A DNA stretch of 16,895 bases, taken from the NCBI GenBank assembly GCA_030428405.1, contig JAUIEH010000016.1:1-16895 (forward strand), written 5' to 3'. This DNA is from Alphaproteobacteria bacterium (GTDB lineage Bacteria > Pseudomonadota > Alphaproteobacteria > Caulobacterales > Maricaulaceae). This document shows positions 6,503 to 13,301 of the stretch, one piece after another (position 1 is the stretch's first letter; the number at the start of each line of letters is the position of its first letter). A program made the position numbers and the translations under genes. The notes under the pieces were generated by a model. It searched no databases. It saw only the letters and a list, made by a program, of their open reading frames with translations, and had not been told where the DNA came from.

Positions 6503-7803
6503 CGGTGCGCGTCGAGGCGTGCGCCGAGCGCGGCGGCGATTGCGCTCGCCTTGTCGAGCATTTCGTGATGCTCCGCCAGCGGATCGGAATCCGCGACAAT
6601 GCCCCCGCCTGCGCGAAAGACGCCGCGCCATGCGCCGGCGTCGTCGCGGCCGAAATCTATCGACCGGATCATGACATTGAACGCCGCCGAGCCATCAGGC
6701 GCGATATGGCCGAGCGCGCCGCAGTAAGGACCGCGCGCCTCCTCTTCATTCGCCGCTATCATCTTCATCGCCTGCAGCTTTGGCGCGCCTGTAATCGAGC
6801 CGGGCGGAAAACAGGCCCCCAGCAGGTCGACGACATCAACACCATCCGCCAATTGTCCGGTTACGGTCGAAACCAGATGATGGACATTGGCGTAGCTCTC
6901 AAGCTCGAACAGGCGCGGCGTCTCCACACTCGCGCGCGCGCAAACGCGCGAGAGGTCATTGCGCATCAAATCCACGATCATGAGATTTTCCGCGCGGTCT
7001 TTCTCCGAAGCGCGAAGCTCATCTGCCAAGGCGGCGTCCTCATCCGGCGTTCGCCCGCGCGGTCGCGTGCCCTTGATCGGCTTGGTCTCGACCTCCCCGT
7101 CAGCGCTCAGGCGCAAGAACAGCTCTGGAGAATTGGTGACGACGGCGCGCGCCTCATCGAGCGCGAAGTATCCAGCGAAATCTGATGCGGAAGCACGGCT
7201 CAACCGTGCAAAGATTTTTTCCGGCGCATCGTCGCCCGCCAGCTCGGCGATAAACGCCTGCGAGATATTGGCCTGATAAAGATCACCGGCGCGGATGCGC
7301 GCGAGGACATTGGCGACGCGCGCCAAAACCTCGGCGCGTGTTGAAGCCGGCCGCACGAGCGCGGGCGCCGCGCTGGCGTCGAGGCGCGGCCCGTCCGCAA
7401 GCGCCGGCGCATCGCCTTCGCGCCAGCTTGTTTGTTGTGCATGGTCGAACACGATGCGGCCGGGATAAAGCCCCAGCGCAATGTCAGGCCAGGCGCCGCC
7501 CGGCGCGCGCGGCGCAGCGTCCACGGCGGCGCCCCACTCATATGCAAACAGGCCCGCAGCGAATGCGCCTTGTCTGCGCGCATCACTGACGAGCGCGCGC
7601 GCTTCTTCGGCGGCGCCCGGTCCGAGCGCGCACACGTAATTTATCGGGTTCTTGTAGAGATAGCTGCGTTGCGCGCCAGCATCGTGCAGCAAAAGCGTGA
7701 AGGCGTCTCGCGCAGATCGGCCGAGCGCATCGACCGGCGCCGTCCAATCGGCTGACCGCGCAGCGTCCGGCGCTTCGGAAGTGAGCGAGCCGGCGGGCGT
7801 CAG
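6499..7803 (-). CDS. pabB: Aminodeoxychorismate synthase component I, apparent CTG start
   Basis: The 434-aa protein aminates chorismate with ammonia from a glutaminase subunit (PabA/TrpG, not in this window). Chorismate-binding signatures are clear: GDLYQANISQ, the PIKGTRPRGRT motif with the PabB-type lysine (Lys244), ENLMIVDLMRNDLSRVC and GSITGAPKLQAMKMI. The start is unusual. Recognisable PabB N-terminal sequence (DWTAPVDALGRSARDAFTLL) extends well upstream of the first TTG (7692), yet no ATG, GTG or TTG occurs there in frame. The best candidate is CTG at 7801-7803, overlapping the phosphatase stop as CTGA, with GAGGAG five bases upstream (7809-7814). A start at 7692 would remove 37 residues, including the conserved first strand. 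It is coupled to pabC by ATGA. Confidence 0.87.
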   Translation of the reverse strand: MTPAGSLTSEAPDAARSADWTAPVDALGRSARDAFTLLLHDAGAQRSYLYKNPINYVCALGPGAAEEARALVSDARRQGAFAAGLFAYEWGAAVDAAPRAPGGAWPDIALGLYPGRIVFDHAQQTSWREGDAPALADGPRLDASAAPALVRPASTRAEVLARVANVLARIRAGDLYQANISQAFIAELAGDDAPEKIFARLSRASASDFAGYFALDEARAVVTNSPELFLRLSADGEVETKPIKGTRPRGRTPDEDAALADELRASEKDRAENLMIVDLMRNDLSRVCARASVETPRLFELESYANVHHLVSTVTGQLADGVDVVDLLGACFPPGSITGAPKLQAMKMIAANEEEARGPYCGALGHIAPDGSAAFNVMIRSIDFGRDDAGAWRGVFRAGGGIVADSDPLAEHHEMLDKASAIAAALGARLDAHR

Positions 7804-8603
7804 ACGCTCTCCTCGGCGAAATGCACGAGATGGGCGCGCATGCGCTCGCGCATTTGCGGCGTCACGCCGAGCACTTTTTCGCGGTAGCTCTCAATCGTGC
7901 CGAATTCGCTTTCGATGGCGGCGATGGCGGCGGCGAGATACGCCTCCTCCACACCGATCATCGGGCGCAATTGCTCAGGCTCTATGTCGCGTTCGAGACG
8001 CTTGGAAAAGCGCGCCGCAGCCTGTTTCAAAATGCCGTCGACCACGCCGGAGCGGTTGGTCAGGTCGTAATCGTCGAATACGTCATCGCGGCTGACGCCA
8101 AGCGTGTCGAGGATCAGCGCGCACAGGACGCCCGTGCGGTCCTTGCCCGCCGCGCAATGGACGAGAAGCGGCGTTTCCGCGCTCGCGAGCGCTGCGAAAA
8201 CGTCGCGGAACAGCTCGACATGGCGCTCTTCCATCGGCGCGCGCTCATAGGTCGTGATCATGTACGCGCGCACTTCCTCGGGGCTGATCGACCCGGTTTC
8301 CTTGAGAAACTGCAGATGCGGCGGCAGCGACGACTTTTCGCCAGCGTCGGTCACGATGACGCGCGGCGCCTCGCCTTCCGGCCATTTCGTCGTGTCATGG
8401 TCGCGCTCGCCGCGCCGGCGCAAATCCGCGCATACGGCGAGTTTAAGCGGGCGCAGCGTGTCCCAGTCCGCGCTGGTCGCGCGTGCAAGATGTGCGGAAC
8501 GGAACAGATGGCCGCGCTTGACCCGGCCGCCATCAATGGTCGCATAGCCGCCGAAATCTCTGAAATTGAAGACGCCCTCAAGCGGGACGAGCCGGTCGCT
8601 CAA
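7800..8603 (-). CDS. Tyrosine-protein-phosphatase-like protein (Y_phosphatase3 family)
   Basis: This 267-aa cytoplasmic protein has the cysteine phosphatase loop HCAAGKDRTG (149-158), with nucleophile Cys150 and Arg156, matching HCX5R. It also has the family's N-terminal FNFRDFGGYA (12-21) and DLRRRGERD (60-68), the latter resembling the DLRxxxER signature. These define the bacterial tyrosine/serine or phosphoinositide phosphatase family; the real substrate cannot be told from sequence. The start codon is TTG at 8601-8603, supported by AAGGAG eight bases upstream. It sits between zntB and pabB on the same strand, and its stop codon overlaps the apparent CTG start of pabB. No functional link to folate synthesis is known to me. 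Confidence 0.88.
   Translation of the reverse strand: MSDRLVPLEGVFNFRDFGGYATIDGGRVKRGHLFRSAHLARATSADWDTLRPLKLAVCADLRRRGERDHDTTKWPEGEAPRVIVTDAGEKSSLPPHLQFLKETGSISPEEVRAYMITTYERAPMEERHVELFRDVFAALASAETPLLVHCAAGKDRTGVLCALILDTLGVSRDDVFDDYDLTNRSGVVDGILKQAAARFSKRLERDIEPEQLRPMIGVEEAYLAAAIAAIESEFGTIESYREKVLGVTPQMRERMRAHLVHFAEESV
7809..7814 (-). promoter_or_regulatory. Strong ribosome-binding site placed for the CTG start of pabB
   Basis: GAGGAG on the minus strand lies inside the last codons of the phosphatase gene (encoding Glu-Glu), five bases before CTG 7801-7803. Because it is also coding sequence, chance is possible, but the spacing is ideal. It is the only ribosome-binding site near the position where PabB homology begins. 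Confidence 0.55.
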
Positions 8604-8672
8604 CGGCGAAACTCCTTCTGACGCTTGCCCCTGACGTAACCGCAGGCGCTCGCAGTTTCAATCGCTGAAGCC

Positions 8673-9578
8673 TCAATCCAGCCGACGCAGCAACACCCAG
8701 GCGCCGACCGCAAGCGCCAGCATCGCGACGCTCATGATGGCGAATCCCCAGACCGAATTCGAGCCGGGAATGCCGCCGACATTGGCGCCAAGCATCGCCG
8801 CCAGAAAATTCAACGGCAAAAAAACGGTCGCCACCCGCGTCAGCCTGTCTGCAACGTCGCGCTCGCGCTGAGCGGCGACGGAATCGATATGAGACTGGAC
8901 GCTGGCGACATGCTCACGCAGCGCGGTCAAGACATCGACGGTGCGCTGGGCGTTATTGGCGAGCGAGCGCGCCAGACCAATCTGCGCATCGGGCAGCAAT
9001 TTGCGCTCGCGGTCGCCGAGGCGGAGCAGCGCCTCGGCATAAGGCTTGGCGTGGCGGGTGAAGCCGATTGTGCGCCGACGCACGAGCTGGAGCTGTTCAA
9101 GATCGGCTGCGCCGGTGTCGACGGCTGAATCTTCCAGCGCGTCCAGCATCGTTTCAAGTTCGCGCGCCGAGGCCCGCCAGCCCTCATTGAGCGCATCGAC
9201 CAGGTCGAGCAGAAGGTCGAACGGATTTTCATAAGCGCTGACCGGCTCATAGAAGACGCGCTCGACCGCGCGAATGCGGCGAAGGCTGGCGGTCGTCAGG
9301 CCGCGCGCATCGGCATAGACACGCAAGGCGACGGCGTCTTCAGGTTCGCCCTCGGGGTCGAAATTGACCCCGCGCAAAATCAACACGGCGCCGTCGCCGT
9401 CATGATCGAGCCCGCAATAAGCGCGCACCTCATCTTCGCTGAGCAGGTCCGCAGACGTCTCGCTGGCGCCGTTCTCGACGAAGCCTTTCGCAAACTCTTC
9501 GGCTTTGCTTGCGCGCATATGCCGCCAGCGCCAGCCGCCGGGGTATTCGTGCACGAAGGAATCAGTCGCGGCGCTCAT
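8673..9578 (-). CDS. zntB: ZntB/CorA-type divalent metal transporter
   Basis: The 301-aa protein has the CorA-superfamily layout: a large cytoplasmic domain with a long helical region (about 125-245) and two C-terminal membrane helices (about 247-263 and 276-297). The loop between them reads GANVGGIPGSNSVWGF. The CorA signature GMN is thus GAN (264-266), and the VGGIPG that follows is characteristic of the ZntB branch, thought to move zinc. The family is pentameric in the inner membrane. Its ATG overlaps the amn stop by 4 bp (ATGA), so the two are translationally coupled. The 69-bp gap to the next gene contains only that gene's ribosome-binding site. Substrate (zinc, magnesium or other) is not certain. 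Confidence 0.87.
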   Translation of the reverse strand: MSAATDSFVHEYPGGWRWRHMRASKAEEFAKGFVENGASETSADLLSEDEVRAYCGLDHDGDGAVLILRGVNFDPEGEPEDAVALRVYADARGLTTASLRRIRAVERVFYEPVSAYENPFDLLLDLVDALNEGWRASARELETMLDALEDSAVDTGAADLEQLQLVRRRTIGFTRHAKPYAEALLRLGDRERKLLPDAQIGLARSLANNAQRTVDVLTALREHVASVQSHIDSVAAQRERDVADRLTRVATVFLPLNFLAAMLGANVGGIPGSNSVWGFAIMSVAMLALAVGAWVLLRRLD

Positions 9579-11041
9579 CTGAACGGCGGCTCGTCAAAGG
9601 CGCGCAGCTTGCGCGAATGCAGCATGGCCGCGCCGTTGCGGCGCAAGATTTCGATCGCCTGCAGACCGATGCGCAAATGCTGGCCGACCGAGGCCTGATA
9701 AAAGCGGCTCGCCGGACCGGGCAGCTTCAATTCGCCATGCAAGGGCTTGTCCGACACGCAGAGCAGCGTTCCGTAAGGCACGCGGAAGCGGAAACCGTTC
9801 GCGGCGATCGTGGCGCTTTCCATGTCGATGGCGATGGCGCGCGACTGGTTGAAGCGGCGCGCTTCGATGGAGGAGCGCAGCTCCCAGTTCCGGTCGCTGT
9901 CAGTGACCACCGTGCCCGTGCGTAAACGCCGCTTGAGGTCTTCCCCGCTCTCGCCCGTCACCTCCTCGGCCGCCGCCTGGAGCGCGATCTGAATCTCGGC
10001 GATCGGCGGCACCGGTATTTCCAACGGCAGATGGTCGTCGAGCACGCCGTCGCGGCGCAGATAAGCGTGCGCCAGCACATAATCGCCGAGCCGCTGGGAA
10101 TGGCGCAGCCCGCCGCAATGGCCGATCATCAGCCAGCATTGCGTCCGCATCACCGCGAGATGATCCGTAATCGTCTTGGCGTTGGAGGGACCGACGCCGA
10201 TATTGACCAGCGTGACGCCGGAGCGCTTCGGCCCCATCAGGTGATAGGCCGGCATTTGATGGCGCCGCCAGGCGCCGCGCTCGACCTCCGAAGCCGGATC
10301 TTCTGCGTCCGCCGTCACCACTCCGCCAGGCGCCGATATGCCGAGATAGCCCTTGTTTGCTTTCAGCTCATCGGCCGCCCAGCGCACGAACTCGCCGACA
10401 TAGCGGTGATAATTCGTGAAAAGAACGAAGTCCTGGACATGCTCGGCGGGCGTGCCTGTGTAATGGCGCAGCCGGTGCAGCGAATAATCAACGCGCGCCG
10501 CATCAAACAGCGTCAGCGGAAACGGCTTATCGGCCGGCTGCAGCCACTCGCCGTCCGCCAGCTCATCACCCACCGCGGCGAGGTCGGGCGCGGTGAACAG
10601 GCGCGCAAGCTCGGCAGGGTCGCACTCGGCGAGACCGCTGTCCTGATCGGATTCAAGCACGTAGGGATACGGAATGTCCGACGCGCTCGGGCCGACCGTG
10701 ACCTCGACCTCATAGGCCGACATCAACAGATCGAGCTGTTCCTTGAGATAGTCGGCAAAAAGCTCAGGCTGGGTGATCGTGCCCGCGAACACGCCCGGCG
10801 CGGCGAGCTTGCCGTAAGCGCGCGAAATCTGCGGCGGCGCACGCTCAGGCGCATAGCTGACGCGAACTTCAGGGTAAGCGAACAAGCCGTCGGCGCGCGC
10901 CTGCGGGTCCGGCTCTACGCCATTTTGTCCGTACTCGTTGAGCGCGGCGCGCAGCCGGTCGACGGCGGCGTCATAAATCTCGCTCAGACGAGCAACGGCT
11001 TCGTCTGCGGATTTGCAGCTTTTGAATCGCGCAGCAGTCAT
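9575..11041 (-). CDS. amn: AMP nucleosidase
   Basis: This 488-aa cytoplasmic enzyme hydrolyses AMP to adenine and ribose 5-phosphate, adjusting the adenylate pool. An AMP-nucleosidase-specific N-terminal domain (about 10-190) is followed by the nucleoside phosphorylase fold (about 270-465). Within it, VNIGVGPSNAKTITDHLAV (279-297) and IGHCGGL (306-312) form the phosphate/ribose side, AIDMESATIA (404-413) has the Met-Glu ribose-binding pair, and VSDKPLHGE (429-437) has the likely catalytic Asp431. The length matches the bacterial AMN family. The ribosome-binding site is weak. It probably heads the run amn-zntB-phosphatase-pabB-pabC. A purine-salvage and folate connection is imaginable but not shown. 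Confidence 0.95.
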   Translation of the reverse strand: MTAARFKSCKSADEAVARLSEIYDAAVDRLRAALNEYGQNGVEPDPQARADGLFAYPEVRVSYAPERAPPQISRAYGKLAAPGVFAGTITQPELFADYLKEQLDLLMSAYEVEVTVGPSASDIPYPYVLESDQDSGLAECDPAELARLFTAPDLAAVGDELADGEWLQPADKPFPLTLFDAARVDYSLHRLRHYTGTPAEHVQDFVLFTNYHRYVGEFVRWAADELKANKGYLGISAPGGVVTADAEDPASEVERGAWRRHQMPAYHLMGPKRSGVTLVNIGVGPSNAKTITDHLAVMRTQCWLMIGHCGGLRHSQRLGDYVLAHAYLRRDGVLDDHLPLEIPVPPIAEIQIALQAAAEEVTGESGEDLKRRLRTGTVVTDSDRNWELRSSIEARRFNQSRAIAIDMESATIAANGFRFRVPYGTLLCVSDKPLHGELKLPGPASRFYQASVGQHLRIGLQAIEILRRNGAAMLHSRKLRAFDEPPFR

Positions 11042-11086
11042 GGCGCGCGCGCCGTGTCGCTCGCCGCCGAAGCGGCGCGACAGCGC

Positions 11087-11305
11087 TTAGTCGGCTTCGC
11101 GCTTTGCGAAGGTGACGGCGAAGAGCGGCTCGCCCTCAAACAGCGCTTCAGAGCCGCCGTCCTCGTCGAGCATCTGAAAAACGGCCGGTTCGATGCGGCC
11201 CTCCATGCGATAGCCGCGCTCGGCCATGCGCGCGCGGTGGAACTCCATCGCCGCCGCTGAAAAGGTGCGGGCGAGGATGGTGACTCTGTGCGGCGCGTCA
11301 GACAT
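11087..11305 (-). CDS. Small conserved-looking hypothetical protein (72 aa)
   Basis: I do not recognise this protein. It starts MSDAPHRVTILARTFSAAAM, with strand-helix-strand character, a central amphipathic helix (FHRARMAERGYRME) and a final strand LFAVTFAKRE. It has no membrane segment, no cysteine and no signal peptide, so it is probably a small cytoplasmic alpha/beta protein. AAGGA eight bases before the ATG supports the start. It lies 45 bp upstream of amn on the same strand and may be co-transcribed with it. The 147 bp upstream (11306-11452) hold no gene; a TTGACT at 11427-11432 could be a -35 element, but I see no good -10. Confidence 0.68.
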   Translation of the reverse strand: MSDAPHRVTILARTFSAAAMEFHRARMAERGYRMEGRIEPAVFQMLDEDGGSEALFEGEPLFAVTFAKREAD

Positions 11306-11452
11306 GGAGCTGGTCCTTCATTATTTAACGCAATGGATGAGCGCGCGGCCGGCCGGCCTGCGCATGCGACAATGCCGTCCTGCGCGCGCGACGTCCATGG
11401 CGCCAACGACGCGCAACGCGATCTTAAGTCAAATTCTGAATGGAAGCGCGGC

Positions 11453-11614
11453 TTAGAGGCCAAGCATGCGCGAGGGCGCGTTGAACCCGCCCCGCGGAGC
11501 GACGCGGTCGGTCCAGCGGCGCGCGGCCGCTTGCGCGGACGATGCGGCTTTGCCGACGCGTTCGCGCGAAACCATGTCCGTGAAGGACCGCTTCGGAGTT
11601 TTGGTCTTCGACAT
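11453..11614 (-). CDS. Very small basic hypothetical protein (53 aa)
   Basis: This short gene encodes MSKTKTPKRSFTDMVSRERV and continues through an alanine-rich helix (KAASSAQAAARRWTDRV) to RMLGL. It is strongly basic and lacks hydrophobic segments, so a nucleic-acid- or protein-binding role is possible but not shown. Support for coding: a good ribosome-binding site (GAGGA seven bases upstream), an uninterrupted frame of plausible composition, and a position 18 bp after the stop of the acidic small gene upstream on the same strand. Together they look like a two-gene operon behind a LexA-type box. No family is recognised. Confidence 0.62.
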   Translation of the reverse strand: MSKTKTPKRSFTDMVSRERVGKAASSAQAAARRWTDRVAPRGGFNAPSRMLGL

Positions 11615-11632
11615 GTCCTCGTCCTCGCCCCC

Positions 11633-11893
11633 TCAGGCCGCTTGCGCGGCCGCATCCGCTTCGTCCTCGCCCCAAATGGCGAGCAGCGGACGCAGAAAAT
11701 CTTCTACGGAGCCGACGGTCTCGAGCAGCCTTTCGCCAACAGGATGCGATGCTGCGACCTTCTCGCGCCCAGTTTCAGGCGCTGCACAGACAACGGCGGC
11801 CAGGTCCGAAAGTTCCGCCTCGGAGAAAGGCGCAAACATTTCGGGATCGATCCAGTCGTCGTCGTTGTGAAGGTCTTGCGTCATTCCCGTCAT
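11633..11893 (-). CDS. Small acidic hypothetical protein (86 aa), candidate SOS-controlled gene
   Basis: I do not recognise a family. From ATG 11893 the protein reads MTGMTQDLHNDDDWIDPEMF and continues with PFSEAELSDLAAVVCAAP and a C-terminal helix with FLRPLLAIWGEDEADAAAQ. It is acidic, soluble and probably helical. An ATG three codons later (11884) is an alternative start, and a TTG much earlier (11998) would add 35 residues of untypical sequence. Neither ATG has a strong ribosome-binding site. It precedes the 53-aa basic protein by 18 bp. About 120 bp upstream is a GTTC-N7-GTTC site. An acidic/basic pair behind one regulator suggests that the two proteins may interact, which is inference only. 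Confidence 0.66.
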   Translation of the reverse strand: MTGMTQDLHNDDDWIDPEMFAPFSEAELSDLAAVVCAAPETGREKVAASHPVGERLLETVGSVEDFLRPLLAIWGEDEADAAAQAA

Positions 11894-11970
11894 CGCTCGT
11901 TCGGCTGCGCGGCAATCCCGCGATTGAACCGCGTCTTCCGTAATGCAGCTTAGTTTTCGCGCCGAGACCG

Positions 11971-11985
11971 TTAACGCCGGGTTAC
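11971..11985 (+). promoter_or_regulatory. CtrA-like motif upstream of the small-gene operon
   Basis: TTAACGCCGGGTTAC reads TTAA-N7-TTAC on the plus strand, one mismatch from TTAA-N7-TTAA. It lies between the SOS-type box and the small acidic gene, about 80-90 bp before that gene's start. Such a short motif can arise by chance, and the strand points away from the gene, so this is a weak call. Confidence 0.28.
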
Positions 11986-12015
11986 CTGATCGACTCAAAT
12001 CATTGAAAAATAAGA

Positions 12016-12030
12016 GAACATTACGAGAAC
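12016..12030 (-). promoter_or_regulatory. LexA-type SOS box (GTTC-N7-GTTC)
   Basis: On the minus strand the site reads GTTCTCGTAATGTTC, an exact GTTC-N7-GTTC direct repeat, the known LexA operator form of alphaproteobacteria. The flank extends the repeat to GTTCTC-N5-GTTCTC, followed by an AT-rich stretch (TTATTTTTC) suitable for a promoter. It sits in a 250-bp gene-free region (11894-12144) and faces the two small unknown genes. The neighbour on the other side, nrdB, ends toward it, so it is not the target. Confidence 0.65.
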
Positions 12031-12091
12031 ATTCGGCTTGCGGAACGAGCTGTGACTACGGCGCACGCTGACTTTCCGCTCCAAACGCACT

Positions 12092-12117
12092 GCGCCGCCG
12101 CTTTTCAGCGGCGGCGC
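12092..12117 (-). terminator. GC-rich stem-loop downstream of nrdB
   Basis: An 11-bp perfect inverted repeat (12092-12102 with 12107-12117, loop of 4) lies 27 bp after the nrdB stop. In the nrdB direction no T run follows (it continues AGTGCGTTTGG), so this is a stem-loop that may end or stabilise the transcript rather than a canonical intrinsic terminator. Confidence 0.55.
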
Positions 12118-12144
12118 GTTAACAGTCTGCGTTTTCGTTTCGGC

Positions 12145-13164
12145 TCAGGCCGCGCCGCGATTCTTGTCGAACATCGCCCAGACGCCGTCTTCGCCGTGCC
12201 ATTGGCCGCGCGTTGCAGCCTTGGAGTACTCGGTCGCGCGCGCCTCGAAGAAATTGGCGTGCTCGACGCCGTTAAGAATCTCGGCGAGCCAAGGCAGCGG
12301 GTGCTCCTTGACGTCGTAGATGGCCGGCAGGTTGAGCTGCTGCAGCCGCCAATCCGCAATGAAGCGGATGTAATTCTTGATGTCGTCTGGCGTCATGCCT
12401 TCGACAGGACCGAGCTCAAAGGCGAGATCGATGAAGGCGTCTTCGAGCCGCACGACCGTCTTGCAGCAATCAATGATGTCTTCGCTGACGGCCTTGGTGA
12501 CGCAGCCGGTCTCGCGCGCAAAGGCGTGAAACAGCTTGATCATGCCCTCGCAATGCAGGCTCTCGTCGCGGATCGACCAGGTCACGATCTGGCCCATGCC
12601 CTTCATCTTGTTGAAGCGCGGGAAGTTCATCAGCATCGCGAACGACGCAAACAGCTGCAGCCCCTCCGTGAACGCTCCGAACATGGCCAGCGTGCGCGCA
12701 ATGTCGGCCTCGGTCTCGACGCCGAAGGTCTGCATGTAGTCGTGCTTGTCCGCCATTTCCTTGTATTCGAGGAAAGCGGAGAACTCGGCCTCGGGCATGC
12801 CGATGGTCTCGAGCAGAAGCGCGTAAGCCGCGATGTGGATCGTCTCCATATTGGAGAAGGCCGACATCATCATCTTCACTTCGGTCGGCTTAAACACCCG
12901 CGCGAAGCGTTCCATGTAGTTGTCGTTCACCTCCACGTCGGACTGCGTGAAGAAGCGGAAAATCTGCGTGAGGAGATTGCGCTCCTGATCGTTGAGCGTG
13001 GCCGCCCAGTCTTTGCAGTCCTCGCCGAGAGGCACCTCTTCCGGCATCCAGTGGACTTGCTGCTGCTTCTTCCAGAAATCGTACGCCCACGGGTAGCGGA
13101 ACGGCTTATAGCTATGGCTCGGCGTTAACAGACCCGGCGTCGTGGTGTCGGCGTCCAACGGCAT
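12145..13164 (-). CDS. nrdB: Ribonucleotide reductase class Ia beta subunit
   Basis: This 339-aa protein houses the diiron-tyrosyl radical cofactor for dNTP synthesis and pairs with NrdA, which is not in this window. The ligands fall at the spacing of E. coli NrdB: Asp76, Glu107, His110 (METIHIAAY), Glu167 (FTEGLQLF), Glu201 and His204 (RDESLHCEG). The radical tyrosine is Tyr114, four residues after His110. Tyr313 in TEYSKA may be the C-terminal radical-transfer tyrosine. The start has GGGAG upstream (spacing about 9) in a short leader. The C-terminus ends MFDKNRGAA instead of a typical acidic-aromatic tail. The leader holds a palindrome that may be an NrdR or other operator. It is monocistronic as far as can be seen. 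Confidence 0.95.
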   Translation of the reverse strand: MPLDADTTTPGLLTPSHSYKPFRYPWAYDFWKKQQQVHWMPEEVPLGEDCKDWAATLNDQERNLLTQIFRFFTQSDVEVNDNYMERFARVFKPTEVKMMMSAFSNMETIHIAAYALLLETIGMPEAEFSAFLEYKEMADKHDYMQTFGVETEADIARTLAMFGAFTEGLQLFASFAMLMNFPRFNKMKGMGQIVTWSIRDESLHCEGMIKLFHAFARETGCVTKAVSEDIIDCCKTVVRLEDAFIDLAFELGPVEGMTPDDIKNYIRFIADWRLQQLNLPAIYDVKEHPLPWLAEILNGVEHANFFEARATEYSKAATRGQWHGEDGVWAMFDKNRGAA

Positions 13165-13201
13165 ACGGCTTAACTCCCCTCAACAGCTGCACGCCACTTT
13201 G

Positions 13202-13215
13202 CCCCAAATATGGGG
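13202..13215. promoter_or_regulatory. Palindrome CCCCA-N4-TGGGG in the nrdB leader
   Basis: The sequence CCCCAAATATGGGG lies 38-51 bp upstream of the nrdB start. Its shape (palindromic ends and a 6-base AT core) recalls NrdR boxes, which repress ribonucleotide reductase genes in many bacteria. NrdR usually uses two boxes about 31 bp apart, and I do not find a convincing second one, so this is tentative. Confidence 0.35.
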
Positions 13216-13275
13216 GCGCGCAGCACATTGTCCGCAAGATGTTGAGTTGTACTCGCCGGATTTGGTGAATCGCTG

Positions 13276-13301
13276 GTTAAGACGGCGCGCGCCGCGTTAA
13301 C
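13276..13301. repeat. 26-bp imperfect palindrome between nrdB and the DUF4386 gene
   Basis: Arms GTTAA (13276-13280) and TTAAC (13297-13301) enclose the perfect 12-bp palindrome CGGCGCGCGCCG (13283-13294), with two unpaired bases on each side. It begins directly at the stop codon of the DUF4386 gene. It may be a transcription-ending hairpin or a protein-binding site upstream of nrdB; there is no T run on either side. Confidence 0.45.

Noticed and set aside
6503..6631. Upstream extension of pabC
   Set aside because: The added 43 residues are Arg-rich and overlap pabB coding sequence; the ATGA overlap start at 6502 fits the family start.
10031..11260. Long plus-strand open frame opposite amn
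   Set aside because: It is antisense to AMP nucleosidase and spans two real genes and their gap; no recognisable protein features.
11306..11452. Possible small gene or RNA in the gap upstream of the 72-aa protein
   Set aside because: No frame with a ribosome-binding site, no terminator-like hairpin, and only a GGCCGGCCGGCC run, which is unremarkable in this GC-rich DNA.
12014..12033. Direct repeat gagaacatt, 11-bp period, as a short tandem repeat
   Set aside because: Only two copies exist, and the spacing exactly matches GTTC-N7-GTTC on the other strand, so a LexA-type site explains it better.
12052..13128. Long plus-strand open frame opposite nrdB
   Set aside because: The minus strand encodes a complete NrdB with all metal ligands; the plus-strand product has shadow composition and no motif.
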